DNA of 64,000 nucleotides from Pontibacter arcticus (GCF_003284895.1 NZ_QMDV01000001.1:585080-649079), one strand, 5' to 3'; shown: positions 1-9,483, counted from the stretch's first letter. Made by a program: numbers and translations. Notes: generated by a model from the letters alone, not told the origin.

Positions 1-46
1 CAGCTGTACTTTCATCGTTGCTTCACCCAATTTTACTTAAAACATA

Positions 47-1495
47 GTGGATAAAAGAGATTTTGATGCGGTTGTGGTGGGCTCTGGCCCTAATGGTTTG
101 GCAGCTGCCATTGCCATGCAACAGGCCGGCCTTTCGGTGCTCCTCCTCGAAAGTAAAGATACCATTGGCGGTGGCCTGCGCTCAGCAGAACTAACGCAAC
201 CCGGTTTTGTACACGATATCTGTTCGGCTATACACCCACTTGCTGCTGATTCTCCATACTTTAAAACACTGCCCTTACACGCGCACGGCCTCGAGTTTAT
301 TACGCCGCCAATAGCAGCTGCGCACCCGTTTGATAATGGAACAGCTGCTGCGTTGGGTCTTTCGCTGGATGAAACTGCCCGCCAATTAGGCAAAGATGCA
401 ACTTCATACTTGCGCCTGATAAAACCTTTGGTCCATAATTGGGCAAAACTTGCTCCCGACACACTGGGCCCCTTAACTATCCCGAGTCACCCGGTTGCCA
501 TGGCACGATTTGGATTAAGTGCCCTGATGCCTGCCACCGAGTTAGCAGCTATGCATTTTAAAACTACTGAAGCCCGTGGGTTATGGGCAGGTATGGCAGC
601 GCATTCCATTCAGCCGCTCTCTAACCTGGCTACTTCGGCTATTGGTTTGGTTTTGATGGCGATGGGGCACATTAATGGCTGGCCTATTCCGAAAGGCGGA
701 TCACATAGCATCGCAAAAGCCCTTTCCTCCTACTTTGTTATGCTGGGCGGAAAGATCGAAACTAATTTCCATGTCAGTTCGCTTAAACAATTGCCTTCTG
801 CACATGCTGTGTTACTGGACGTAACACCCAAGCAGCTTCTGCAAATTGCCGGGCACACGTTCTCGCCGCTTTACAAGTGGCAACTGGAGCGGTATCGTTA
901 TGGGATGGGCGTTTTTAAAATAGACTGGGCGCTGGATGGGCCTATTCCGTTTACTGCGCCAGCATGCAGGCAAGCCGGCACCATACACCTGGGCAATACA
1001 CTGGAAGAAATTACCCAAAACGAAGAATTAACATCTAAAGGCAGGCATCCGGAAAAACCTTTTGTACTGCTGGCGCAGCAAAGTTTATTTGATGCTACGC
1101 GCGCTCCTGCGGGCAAACATACAGCCTGGGCGTATTGCCATGTACCAAACGGTTCCGAAACAGACATGACCGAAGCCATCGAAAAACAAGTAGAGCGCTT
1201 TGCCCCTGGCTTCCGGGATCTTATATTAGCCAGGCATACCATGCATACTTCCCAGATGGAAGCCTACAATCCCAACTACATCGGCGGAGATATTAACGGT
1301 GGCATAATCGACATTGGCCAGCTTTTCACGAGACCGGCCCTGCGTCTCTCTCCTTACCGAACCTCCACAAAAGGCATTTACATCTGCTCGTCCTCCACGC
1401 CTCCCGGTGGTGGTGTACACGGCATGTGCGGTTACCATGCTGCCAAGCGTGCTTTAAAGGATATCTTTAAGTTAAAGATTGCGCCGCTGGGGTGA
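47..1495 (+). CDS. NAD(P)/FAD-dependent oxidoreductase, phytoene-desaturase-like
   Basis: A 482-residue flavoprotein. An N-terminal Rossmann fold carries the dinucleotide-binding motif GSGPNGLAAA (residues about 12-21), followed by the acidic strand end LLLES and the GGG-LRSAE stretch that cradles FAD. The C-terminus has SSTPPGGGVHGMCGYHAA, the second FAD contact typical of the phytoene dehydrogenase/amine-oxidase superfamily. The start is a GTG at 47; no in-frame ATG lies close downstream and the glycine motif follows directly, so GTG is preferred. The substrate cannot be deduced: relatives act on carotenoids, retinoids or lipids, and no carotenoid genes are nearby. A short open frame starting ATG-AAA-GTA on the opposite strand at position 14 suggests a divergent neighbour outside the window. 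Fold assignment is firm; the reaction is unknown. Confidence 0.9.
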   Translation: MDKRDFDAVVVGSGPNGLAAAIAMQQAGLSVLLLESKDTIGGGLRSAELTQPGFVHDICSAIHPLAADSPYFKTLPLHAHGLEFITPPIAAAHPFDNGTAAALGLSLDETARQLGKDATSYLRLIKPLVHNWAKLAPDTLGPLTIPSHPVAMARFGLSALMPATELAAMHFKTTEARGLWAGMAAHSIQPLSNLATSAIGLVLMAMGHINGWPIPKGGSHSIAKALSSYFVMLGGKIETNFHVSSLKQLPSAHAVLLDVTPKQLLQIAGHTFSPLYKWQLERYRYGMGVFKIDWALDGPIPFTAPACRQAGTIHLGNTLEEITQNEELTSKGRHPEKPFVLLAQQSLFDATRAPAGKHTAWAYCHVPNGSETDMTEAIEKQVERFAPGFRDLILARHTMHTSQMEAYNPNYIGGDINGGIIDIGQLFTRPALRLSPYRTSTKGIYICSSSTPPGGGVHGMCGYHAAKRALKDIFKLKIAPLG

Positions 1496-1668
1496 TTAGT
1501 CTATTCCTACGCTGATTGCCAGAATCTTTTATAACATTAACTATCGTTTATAATACCATGCTATAAATTCAATTTTAATCGAGGCTTTACTTTTGTTTTG
1601 AACTAAGTTTATACCTGCCCACGCTGCTTAGGCAGTATTTATTTATCTTTAAAGTCTCATTTAAAGAT

Positions 1669-3177
1669 ATGCACCAAAACCTAAAACAGCCCAACCATTA
1701 TTATTTTGAATTAATAATTACGATAGGGCTTTACACCATAATTCCGTTCCTGCTGCTTTGTGCATTTAACCAGCCTACAGTTGATGATTTTGACTATGCC
1801 TTCAGGGATAACCAGAATGACTTTTTAGCCACACAAGCAGAAACTTATTATAACTGGTCGGGCAGGTACTTTTCCACAGCTATTTCAAGAATAAATCCTA
1901 TTAGGTTTGGATCTTGGGTTGGGTATAAAATAGGTTCGTTGTTAATAATAGCAAGTATTGTTCTATCAATATATGCGCTGATCTCTACCCTATCCAGGAA
2001 ATCAAAACTTAAAGTAAAGCTTTCACTTACAGCTCTTTTTACAATATTATACTTCAGTCTGCTGCCAGACATTTCCCGCGGCTTTTATTACATGACACAT
2101 TATTTTGTCTATCAGCTTCCGAATATCCTGACTATAGTATTTCTGATTCTGCTACTAAACTTTATTAAGCTAAGTAACCGATCAACTAAACTTATTTACC
2201 TGGGAGGTATGATTGCAGTATGTGTTGCTATTGTTGGCATCAATGAACTATCACTCATTTATTTGATGACGACTTTAGCATTTATCGTATTTAACGCATG
2301 GCGCAGTTCACATCCGGCATTTAAATATATGCTCTTCGTTTTTACCTGCAGCCTGATAGCGTGCCTGGCTATGATATTAGCACCAGGCAATTACGTTCGG
2401 ATGGGCCTTCAGTCAGGAGACACAGGCAATTTTCTTTGGTCAGTTTTAGCTTCTATTATACTTATACCAACCTACTTTTATAAATGGGGTTTGTCTTTGG
2501 CGATAGTTTCTATCCTTTACTTAATGCTTTGGAGAAAGGTAATTACATTTAAGGCAGGTTATAACGCGCTATTCAAGGCTCCCTTAAGTTTATCGGTTTC
2601 GGTTTTTCTGATAACACTTTTCTTAATGAACTTTGCCTATACCTGGTCAGTGGGAGGGGTTCCGATGGATAATGTTGAAAATGTGATTTACTTCTATTTT
2701 GTATTAGGCTGGTTTTACAATTTACACATCCTGATGGAGAAGTTTTCTTTGCAGTTCAGGCAAATACGATACTCGCCTGTTCTTGCTTCTTTTGTTATGT
2801 TTACTTTTTTGCTGCTTGTATTCAATGTAGATAATAACATCAGCACAGCTTATCTTGATCTATTATCAGGGAAAGCTGAGAGGCATAACAGAGAACTTAA
2901 TGACCGTTATGCCTTCCTAAAAACTTCCGGTTGCCAAAACTGTATTGTTAAGCCGCTAACCGAAATGCCTAAAAGCTTGTACATTTATGACTTAACGCCA
3001 TACATTGAAGGGACAGAATCTCCGGTAAATGCTGCTATGAGAAAGTACTTTAAAAAGGAAAGTATTTATTTATCATCCCCAGGACCTACTGGCTATCCCA
3101 CAGGAGAGGATAATTTAACAACTCTACATGCTATCGGAAGAAAATTAAAGCATAAAGTTTTAGGGGATGGGCATTAA
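1669..3177 (+). CDS. DUF6056-like polytopic membrane protein
   Basis: A 502-residue integral membrane protein with about ten or eleven hydrophobic segments spread over the first 400 residues and a soluble C-terminal tail of about 110 residues. The first periplasmic loop has PTVDDFDYAF and further on WSGRYFSTAIS; a DD-x-D/Y pair followed by a W-x-GRY motif after the first helix is the pattern I associate with the DUF6056 family, whose topology resembles GT-C glycosyltransferases. That would suit a lipid-linked sugar or glycan transfer role, but no donor or acceptor can be named. It is followed by an O-acyltransferase and an SGNH-like protein, so a part in surface polysaccharide modification is a reasonable inference. 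Base composition is visibly more AT-rich than the flanking genes. Confidence 0.65.
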   Translation: MHQNLKQPNHYYFELIITIGLYTIIPFLLLCAFNQPTVDDFDYAFRDNQNDFLATQAETYYNWSGRYFSTAISRINPIRFGSWVGYKIGSLLIIASIVLSIYALISTLSRKSKLKVKLSLTALFTILYFSLLPDISRGFYYMTHYFVYQLPNILTIVFLILLLNFIKLSNRSTKLIYLGGMIAVCVAIVGINELSLIYLMTTLAFIVFNAWRSSHPAFKYMLFVFTCSLIACLAMILAPGNYVRMGLQSGDTGNFLWSVLASIILIPTYFYKWGLSLAIVSILYLMLWRKVITFKAGYNALFKAPLSLSVSVFLITLFLMNFAYTWSVGGVPMDNVENVIYFYFVLGWFYNLHILMEKFSLQFRQIRYSPVLASFVMFTFLLLVFNVDNNISTAYLDLLSGKAERHNRELNDRYAFLKTSGCQNCIVKPLTEMPKSLYIYDLTPYIEGTESPVNAAMRKYFKKESIYLSSPGPTGYPTGEDNLTTLHAIGRKLKHKVLGDGH

Positions 3178-3433
3178 CATTTCCACTTACTAAATCCAAG
3201 TAGTAGCGTTACACAAGTTGTAATTGAAGCTTGTACAAGCTAACAATAAGTGAGACGTGCCGAGTAAATCAAAACAATAAACCTTTTAAGTAAATGGTTT
3301 ATTGAATTATACAGCTTCTCATGCTAATATAATTTATAAAGCTGGAGCATATATAATGCGCTTTAATTTTTGTCAATGCTTTAATACTACATAAGAAAGT
3401 ATCAATTTTGCACTTGCTAAATTGTACGATTTT

Positions 3434-4921
3434 ATGTTATTCAACTCTTTTGAGTTCCTCGTCTTTTTCCCGACAGTCGTTCTGCTGTATTTTCTATTGC
3501 CTTACCGCTTCAGGTGGGTGTTGCTGCTGATTGCCAGTTATACCTTTTACATGTTCTGGCGTGTGGATTATGCAGTCATTCTGGTTATCTCAACCGTCAT
3601 TGATTATGTCTGTAGCAGGATGATGGACAAATATCCAATAGAGCGGAGCAGAAAACGTAAGCCCTGGTTGTGGCTTAGCTTGCTTTCTAACCTGGGTATT
3701 CTGTTTACCTTTAAGTATTATAACTTCTTTAATACTGCTGCCAGGGATCTGGCTCAGGTGCTGGATGTGCCTTATGCGGCCCCTGCCTTTGAACTGCTTT
3801 TGCCGATGGGTATCTCTTTCTATACCTTCCAGACCATGAGCTACACGATTGATGTATACTATGGCCATATAAAAGCGGAAAAGCATTTTGGCATTTTTGC
3901 CCTCTTTGTAACCTTCTTTCCCCAACTGGTAGCAGGCCCGATTGAACGGGCTGGCAACCTGCTGGACCAACTCAAACAGAAGCACGACTTCAATTACCAG
4001 CGCGTAACAGACGGTCTGAAGCTGATGGCCTGGGGCTTGTTTAAAAAAGTAGTCATTGCTGACCGTTTGGCTGTTATGGTAAACCAGGTCTATAACAACC
4101 CGACAGAGTATGAAGGCATACCCTTAATTATAGCCACTGTTTTCTTTGCCTTCCAAATATATTGCGATTTCTCCGGTTACTCTGATATTGCCATTGGCTC
4201 GGCTCAGGTAATGGGTTTTAAACTGATGGAAAACTTCAGGAGGCCTTACTTCTCTAAATCGATCAGGGAGTTTTGGGGCCGCTGGCATATTTCCCTTTCT
4301 ACCTGGTTCAGGGATTACCTGTATATTCCCTTAGGGGGTAACCGAGTAGTGAAATGGCGCTGGTATTATAATCTCTTTATAGTTTTCCTGGTAAGCGGGC
4401 TCTGGCACGGGGCCAACTGGACTTTTATCGTATGGGGTGCTTTACACGGCTTCTATCAAATATTTGGAAGTATAACGGCTGACAACAGAAATGCTATTAT
4501 AGAAAACAGTGGCCTCACCAAATACCCGGCCTTGTATAATGTCATACAAGTAGGGACTACCTTTGCCCTTGTTTGCTTTGCCTGGATCTTCTTTAGAGCC
4601 AATAATATCACAGATGCCTGGTATATTGTCACTCACATGTTCACTGGCCTTGCTGAGAGTGCTAAAGCTATTGTTTCTAATCACGACTTTGCCAGGGAAC
4701 AGTTCCTTTATTTAGGACAAGCAAAGGAGGTCTTTTTCTTTACTGTATTGTTCATGCTGATACTCTTAACCGCAGAGCTGGCGAAGAGGAAACAGAGTTT
4801 AAGAATCGCGCTTAGCGCATCACCTTTTTATATTAGATGGGCTCTTACTTATGCATTATTATTAACAATACTTTTATTCGGGTTTTACCAAAGAAATGAA
4901 TTTATATACTTCCAATTCTAG
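3434..4921 (+). CDS. MBOAT family O-acyltransferase (AlgI-like)
   Basis: A membrane-bound O-acyltransferase of 495 residues. It begins MLFNSFEFLVFFP, the usual N-terminus of AlgI/DltB-type proteins, so the ATG at 3434 is chosen over an in-frame TTG at 3422. The family signature FWGRWHISLSTWFRDYLY with the following PLGGNR lies near residue 285, and the presumed catalytic histidine is in SGLWHGANWTF near residue 325. Proteins of this type move acetyl or other acyl groups across the inner membrane to a periplasmic partner that modifies polysaccharides. The following gene overlaps this one by 26 bases and encodes an SGNH-like protein, which is exactly the expected partner class. The acceptor glycan is unknown. 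Confidence 0.93.
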   Translation: MLFNSFEFLVFFPTVVLLYFLLPYRFRWVLLLIASYTFYMFWRVDYAVILVISTVIDYVCSRMMDKYPIERSRKRKPWLWLSLLSNLGILFTFKYYNFFNTAARDLAQVLDVPYAAPAFELLLPMGISFYTFQTMSYTIDVYYGHIKAEKHFGIFALFVTFFPQLVAGPIERAGNLLDQLKQKHDFNYQRVTDGLKLMAWGLFKKVVIADRLAVMVNQVYNNPTEYEGIPLIIATVFFAFQIYCDFSGYSDIAIGSAQVMGFKLMENFRRPYFSKSIREFWGRWHISLSTWFRDYLYIPLGGNRVVKWRWYYNLFIVFLVSGLWHGANWTFIVWGALHGFYQIFGSITADNRNAIIENSGLTKYPALYNVIQVGTTFALVCFAWIFFRANNITDAWYIVTHMFTGLAESAKAIVSNHDFAREQFLYLGQAKEVFFFTVLFMLILLTAELAKRKQSLRIALSASPFYIRWALTYALLLTILLFGFYQRNEFIYFQF

Positions 4922-5837
4922 TAAAACAAACAGACGTCTGCTTATAAGGTGTGTTGTTTTTTATTGCGGCTTTCTGTTATTAGGCACCCTAATCGAGAAG
5001 TATATATTTTCGGTAGCACGCAAAGCGACTATAGGTCCATCCGGCAAAATAGCCATGATCATGAATCATAGTATTGATGCTGACATTCCAATATTTGGTT
5101 CATCGGTTGCGCTTGAGCATTTTAATCCTGCTTTACTAACTAAAGCAACAGGCCATAGTGCTTATAACTTTGGATTTGAGGGAACCAAATTAAACCAATA
5201 TGGGGGATTACTCGAAGAGTTTAACACATACTCAAATGCAGAGTTTGTAGTGATTGCAGGAACAGTTAATGAATTTTCAGAAAGCAACTTCGCAACCTAT
5301 AAATCAAACTACATTCCATTTTTAAAGAATGGCAAAATCTATACTTTTCTAAGTAACCTTGAGCCAAGAACATTTTTCCTACTCCGTTATGTGCCCTTCT
5401 ATTCTTTTACTTTCTTTAACAACAACTATTACAAAGAGATTTTTGATAGTAATAATGTAAAAGGAGATCCACTAAAAGGTTTTTACCCTGAAAATAACGT
5501 ATGGGAAGCAGGTGATTCGAAATCGGCTATTAAGTATAAAATTGATTTGGAATCAATAGAAAGATTCAGGCGTGTAGTACAGAAAATAAATTTAAAGGAG
5601 AGAAAAGTAATCCTTATTCTTGCTCCCATTTACATTGAAGGACAAAAACAAATTACTAATTTAAATCAGATAAGAGAAATCTATAAAAGCCTAGCAGGAG
5701 CCGAAAATATATTTATGGATTTCACAGAAAGTAATATCTGTAACAGGAAAGAGCTTTTTTATAATAACACCCATTTAAATATTGCTGGAGCAGATTTATT
5801 TTCAAAAGAATTTTCGGAGAAATTCTCAGCGCTTTAA
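4896..5837 (+). CDS. SGNH-hydrolase-like membrane-anchored protein, partner of the MBOAT protein
   Basis: A 313-residue protein with one N-terminal membrane segment (about residues 15-35) and a periplasmic domain. IFGSSVALEHF near residue 65 looks like SGNH block I with serine in GSS, and NNTHLNIAGADLF near the C-terminus looks like block V supplying the histidine, although the usual aspartate two or three residues before it is replaced by asparagine/threonine. AlgJ, AlgX and DltD proteins of this kind take an acyl group delivered by an MBOAT protein and put it on a glycan. The gene overlaps the MBOAT gene by 26 bases, pointing to translational coupling. It is strikingly AT-rich. Assignment rests on context plus two short motifs, so the activity is inferred. 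Confidence 0.7.
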   Translation: MNLYTSNSSKTNRRLLIRCVVFYCGFLLLGTLIEKYIFSVARKATIGPSGKIAMIMNHSIDADIPIFGSSVALEHFNPALLTKATGHSAYNFGFEGTKLNQYGGLLEEFNTYSNAEFVVIAGTVNEFSESNFATYKSNYIPFLKNGKIYTFLSNLEPRTFFLLRYVPFYSFTFFNNNYYKEIFDSNNVKGDPLKGFYPENNVWEAGDSKSAIKYKIDLESIERFRRVVQKINLKERKVILILAPIYIEGQKQITNLNQIREIYKSLAGAENIFMDFTESNICNRKELFYNNTHLNIAGADLFSKEFSEKFSAL

Positions 5838-5971
5838 ACAAGTATCTTAACTGACTTATTGTTTAATAGTAAATACTATCACAGTAAAAGCTTTATACTA
5901 AGCATGTTCCAGTAACAAAACGCGCTAGAAGAAGTACTAAACAAAGAAAAGCAGAAAACCCCTTAAACATG

Positions 5972-6007
5972 AAAAACCCGCTTAAACAGTGTTTAAAGCG
6001 GGTTTTT
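5972..6007. terminator. bidirectional hairpin terminator
   Basis: A near-perfect inverted repeat built on AAAAACCCGC / GCGGGTTTTT with an A-run on one side and a T-run on the other. It lies between the end of the SGNH-like gene on the plus strand and the 3' end of tRNA-Leu on the minus strand and could stop transcription from both sides. Confidence 0.8.
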
Positions 6008-6041
6008 CTGATTTTGTGATCTTCTAAAAATACTAAAAATG

Positions 6042-6125
6042 TACCAGGAGCGGGAATCGAACCCGCACGAGCTTGCGCTCACAAGATTTTAAGTCTTGCG
6101 TGTCTACCAGTTCCACCATCCCGGC
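6042..6125 (-). tRNA. tRNA-Leu (anticodon UAA)
   Basis: Read on the minus strand the gene starts GCCGGGATGG and ends with the GGTTCGATTCC T-arm and an acceptor strand that pairs with the start through two G-U wobbles. The anticodon loop is CTTAAAA, giving anticodon UAA. The length of 84 bases and the long variable arm (TGAGCGCAAGCTCG) fit a class II leucine tRNA. The 3' CCA is not encoded. It follows tRNA-Gly on the same strand after a hairpin. Confidence 0.95.
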
Positions 6126-6160
6126 ATCACCCGAGCGTTATCGGAGTGATTTCATTAAAA

Positions 6161-6195
6161 AACAAAGACGTTGTTTTTAGTACAACGTCTTTGTT
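6161..6195 (-). terminator. hairpin between tRNA-Gly and tRNA-Leu
   Basis: A 14-base-pair perfect stem (AACAAAGACGTTGT and its complement) followed on the minus strand by a run of six T. It sits directly downstream of tRNA-Gly, so tRNA-Leu may need its own promoter or depend on read-through. Confidence 0.8.
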
Positions 6196-6199
6196 AAAA

Positions 6200-6275
6200 T
6201 GGAGCGGGAGACGGGGTTCGAACCCGCGACCTCGACCTTGGCAAGGTCGCGCTCTACCAACTGAGCTACTCTCGC
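6200..6275 (-). tRNA. tRNA-Gly (anticodon GCC)
   Basis: On the minus strand the 73-base body starts GCGAGAGTAGCTC, has anticodon loop TTGCCAA (anticodon GCC), a GGTTCGAACCC T-arm and discriminator T73, which is usual for glycine. Unlike the leucine tRNA, the CCA end is encoded (6202-6200). The acceptor stem has an A4-C69 mismatch where relatives usually have a G-C pair; otherwise all helices form. Confidence 0.95.
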
Positions 6276-6448
6276 ATTTTGCCGTTTACCAAACCGTTTC
6301 AGCGATTTAGTGATACAAAGATATGGACTAAATTTTAGAAGTCAAGAGCCGGCACCAAAAATATTTTCATCAAAAGTGCTTTTACCTGATTTTCAGCCAC
6401 AAAAATTTAAAATTATTTTCAATGGGCTTCAGATTTATACTTCTAGCT

Positions 6449-9076
6449 CTATCTCAGAGCTGGTTTTTGCTTGTCATTTAAGAGTAATTTCAGCTCGTTG
6501 AGCTTCAAAAGTGCTTCTACCGGTGTAATGGTATTAATGTCAAGTTGCTCCATCAGCTCTTTTATGCGCAACAGTTGCGGGTCGTTGAGCTCGAACATAC
6601 TAAGCTGGTAATTATTTTTGGGCGCAGACTTCAGGCGCTGCTGCGGAGCCTGCTCGGCTACTTTCTCTTTTTCTAGGTGATGCATGATCTCATCGGCGCG
6701 CAAAACCACACTGTTCGGCATACCGGCCATCTGGGCCACGTGTATCCCGAAGCTATGCTCGCTACCGCCTTCCACCAGTTTGCGCATAAACAGGATCTTT
6801 CCTCCTGCTTCACGTACCGATACATTGTAATTCTTTACGCGTGGCAGTTCTTCGGCTAGTTGGTTCAGTTCGTGGTAATGCGTTGCGAAAAGTGTTTTGC
6901 CTTTATACTTCGGGTGGTTGTGCAAATGCTCCACAATGGCCCAGGCAATCGAAATACCATCATAGGTACTGGTACCGCGGCCAATCTCATCCATTAGCAC
7001 CAGGCTCCTATCTGATAAATTATTTAATATACTGGCTGTTTCAGTCATCTCCACCATAAACGTGGATTCGCCTTTGGATAAATTATCCGAAGCACCTACC
7101 CGGGTAAAGATTTTATCGATGATGCCGATACTTGCCGCCTCAGCCGGAACGAAAGAACCGATCTGCGCCATCAAGACAATAAGAGCCGTCTGGCGAAGCA
7201 GGGCACTTTTACCGGCCATATTGGGGCCTGTAATGATGATGATCTGCTGCGTTTCGTTATCTAAAAATATATCGTTCGGGATATACGTTTCACCTAAGGG
7301 CAGTTGTTTTTCGATAACCGGGTGGCGGCCCTTCTTAATATCCAGCACGTGGCTGTCGCTCACTTCGGGCTTAACATAGTGATGGCTCAGCGCTATGCCT
7401 GCAAACGAACTGAGGCAGTCGATTACGCCGATTACTTTGGCGTTTTGCTGTACCTGGGCTACATAATCCAGGGCGTGCAACACCAGCTCATTAAACAAGC
7501 CAAATTCTATCGTATAAATGCGGTCTTCTGCATTCAGAATTTTTTCTTCATAAGTCTTCAGTTCTTCCGTGATGTAGCGCTCGGCATTTACCAGCGTCTG
7601 TTTGCGTATCCAGGTTTGCGGCACTTTATCCTTGTGGGCGTTACTTACTTCCAGGTAATAACCGAACACCTTGTTATAAGCAATTTTCAGGGAACTGATG
7701 CCGGTATTCTGTGCTTCGCGGCGTTGCAACTGTGCCAGGTAATCTTTGCCCGAAAAAGCTATACTTCGGAGTTCATCCAGCTCGGCATGTACGCCTTCGT
7801 TTATCATATTGCCCTGGTTGGCCAGCATCGGTACTTCTGGCTTCAGGATGTTTTTGATCTCTTCGCGCAGACCGTCGCAGGGTGCCAGTTGGGCCGCCAG
7901 TTTTTGTAGTGCCGGAATATAGCTTAAGGCCAGTTGGTTCTGAATCGGGACAATCGCATCGAGGGCTTTTGCCAGTTGTACCAGCTCCCGCGGGTTTACA
8001 CGCCGCACGGCCACTTTCGAGATCAGGCGCTCCAGGTCGTTTATACTTTTGAGGTGTTTGGTGAGATCAGCCAGTAAACTTTCATTCCTAGTCAGCGCTT
8101 CTACCGTATCCAGTCTTTTCTGTATCTGCACAGCATCTTTCAGCGGCAGCACGACCCATTTCTTAAGCAAACGCGCTCCCATTGGCGTTACGGTATGGTC
8201 GAGTACCTGAATCAGGGGCACACCTTCCTGATGCTGCGGGTAAAGCAGTTCGAGATTACGTACCGTAAACCGATCGAGCCATACATACTTGTCTTCTTCG
8301 AGGCGCGAGATGGTAGCAATGTGGCTGATCTCGTTGTGCTGTGTTTCGGAGAGATAATGCAGTATAACGCCCGCCGAAATGATGCCTTCGGTCATACCTT
8401 CGATACCAAACCCTTTAAGCGAGGCCGTACCAAACTGGCGGGTTAAAGACTCATAAGCGAAGTCATAGTTGAAAACCCATTCTTCCGGGGCAAAGTATCG
8501 GAAATCCGGTCCGTAGCTCTCAAAAAAGGTTTCTTTCTCGCGTTTACAGAACAGCACTTCGGCCGGAGCCAGGCTTTGTAGGAGTTTACCAATATAATTC
8601 TTATCGCCCTGCGCCGTTATAAATTCTCCTGTGGATATATCCAGAAAAGAAATACCGGTCTCGGATTTGCCAAAATGAACGGCCGCCAAATAGTTATTGC
8701 TGCGGCGCTCCAGCACCTGGTCGTTAAACGATACGCCCGGCGTTACGAGTTCGGTTACGCCACGCTTCACAATGCCTTTCACCGATTTCGGGTCTTCGAG
8801 CTGGTCGCAGATGGCCACGCGCTCGCCGGCACGCACCAGTTTTGGCAAATAGGTATCAAGGGAGTGGTGCGGAAAACCGGCCAGCGCAATTTCGGAAGGC
8901 GATCCGGCACCGCGTTTGGTAAGTACAATGTCCAGAATCTTACTTGCCTTTACCGCATCTTCGCCAAAGGTTTCGTAAAAATCCCCTACCCTGAAAAGCA
9001 GCAAAGCCCCCGGATGCTTCGCCTTGATGGCGTTGTACTGCTTCATAAGTGGGGTTACGGTGCTTTCTGCTTTCAT
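6449..9076 (-). CDS. mutS: DNA mismatch repair ATPase MutS
   Basis: An 875-residue MutS of normal length. The N-terminal mismatch-binding domain has FRVGDFYETFGEDA, containing the conserved phenylalanine and glutamate of the F-x-E mismatch reader. The C-terminal ABC-type ATPase has Walker A GPNMAGKSALLRQ, the signature region LSKGESTFMVEM, Walker B SLVLMDEIGRGTSTYDG and the following FATHYHEL motif. It detects mismatches and small loops as a dimer and recruits MutL. The tail is the short helix-turn-helix dimerisation part. The ATG at 9076 is the natural start. It is transcribed towards the two tRNA genes. No mutL is nearby. Confidence 0.98.
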   Translation of the reverse strand: MKAESTVTPLMKQYNAIKAKHPGALLLFRVGDFYETFGEDAVKASKILDIVLTKRGAGSPSEIALAGFPHHSLDTYLPKLVRAGERVAICDQLEDPKSVKGIVKRGVTELVTPGVSFNDQVLERRSNNYLAAVHFGKSETGISFLDISTGEFITAQGDKNYIGKLLQSLAPAEVLFCKREKETFFESYGPDFRYFAPEEWVFNYDFAYESLTRQFGTASLKGFGIEGMTEGIISAGVILHYLSETQHNEISHIATISRLEEDKYVWLDRFTVRNLELLYPQHQEGVPLIQVLDHTVTPMGARLLKKWVVLPLKDAVQIQKRLDTVEALTRNESLLADLTKHLKSINDLERLISKVAVRRVNPRELVQLAKALDAIVPIQNQLALSYIPALQKLAAQLAPCDGLREEIKNILKPEVPMLANQGNMINEGVHAELDELRSIAFSGKDYLAQLQRREAQNTGISSLKIAYNKVFGYYLEVSNAHKDKVPQTWIRKQTLVNAERYITEELKTYEEKILNAEDRIYTIEFGLFNELVLHALDYVAQVQQNAKVIGVIDCLSSFAGIALSHHYVKPEVSDSHVLDIKKGRHPVIEKQLPLGETYIPNDIFLDNETQQIIIITGPNMAGKSALLRQTALIVLMAQIGSFVPAEAASIGIIDKIFTRVGASDNLSKGESTFMVEMTETASILNNLSDRSLVLMDEIGRGTSTYDGISIAWAIVEHLHNHPKYKGKTLFATHYHELNQLAEELPRVKNYNVSVREAGGKILFMRKLVEGGSEHSFGIHVAQMAGMPNSVVLRADEIMHHLEKEKVAEQAPQQRLKSAPKNNYQLSMFELNDPQLLRIKELMEQLDINTITPVEALLKLNELKLLLNDKQKPALR

Positions 9077-9123
9077 ACTTTATGTACTGATTATGAATTC
9101 TGAATTTGAAATCAGGATGGTTT

Positions 9124-9151
9124 ACCCACCCCTAACCCCTCCAAGGAGGGG
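9124..9151. repeat. CCCACCCCTAACCCCTCC-type dispersed repeat, single arm
   Basis: One arm of a family also seen near 14970, 40538-40751 and 44941-45060. It consists of ACCCACCCCTAACCCCTCC followed by AAGGAGGGG, so the end folds into a small hairpin. It lies just upstream of mutS, between its start and a group of REP-like palindromes. Confidence 0.7.
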
Positions 9152-9189
9152 AATTTATACTTTATACTTTCTCAACAACGTCTCGCTGT

Positions 9190-9319
9190 TTCGGATCTGT
9201 GATCCGGAACCCACGCAAAAGCAGATTTGCAATCCGCATACACTGCCTGTAGCAACAACCTTAGCAATTGTGGATCACAGATCCGGGTTTGCCATACTTT
9301 CGGATTGCAAATCCGAAAG
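9190..9319. repeat. cluster of four REP-like palindromes in inverted pairs
   Basis: Two kinds of imperfect palindrome alternate. Kind A (core CGGATCTGTGATCC) occurs at 9192-9207 and in reverse orientation at 9272-9287. Kind B (core GATTTGCAATCCG) occurs at 9221-9237 and in reverse orientation at 9299-9319. The arrangement A, B, A-reversed, B-reversed is like a bacterial interspersed mosaic element. No transposase is adjacent. The rest of the 407-base gap 9077-9483 holds the GGAGGGG-type repeat, several TATACTT copies and an AT-rich leader before the next gene. Confidence 0.75.
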
Positions 9320-9483
9320 AGTTTTTAACTTCAATTAGGTTATACTTTCTTAACAATTTAGCCCGCCAACTATTTAACCATGCAGCTATAATTTGATTTC
9401 TGCCTTATCTGCCTGACCTTTGCAGCAATGCAGACAACGTTAAATCTAACATCTATTGTCTAGCGTCTAAAATCTAACTTAGA

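Noticed and set aside
1..14. Possible divergent gene starting ATG-AAA-GTA on the minus strand at position 14
   Set aside because: Only five codons are inside the window, too little to call a gene.
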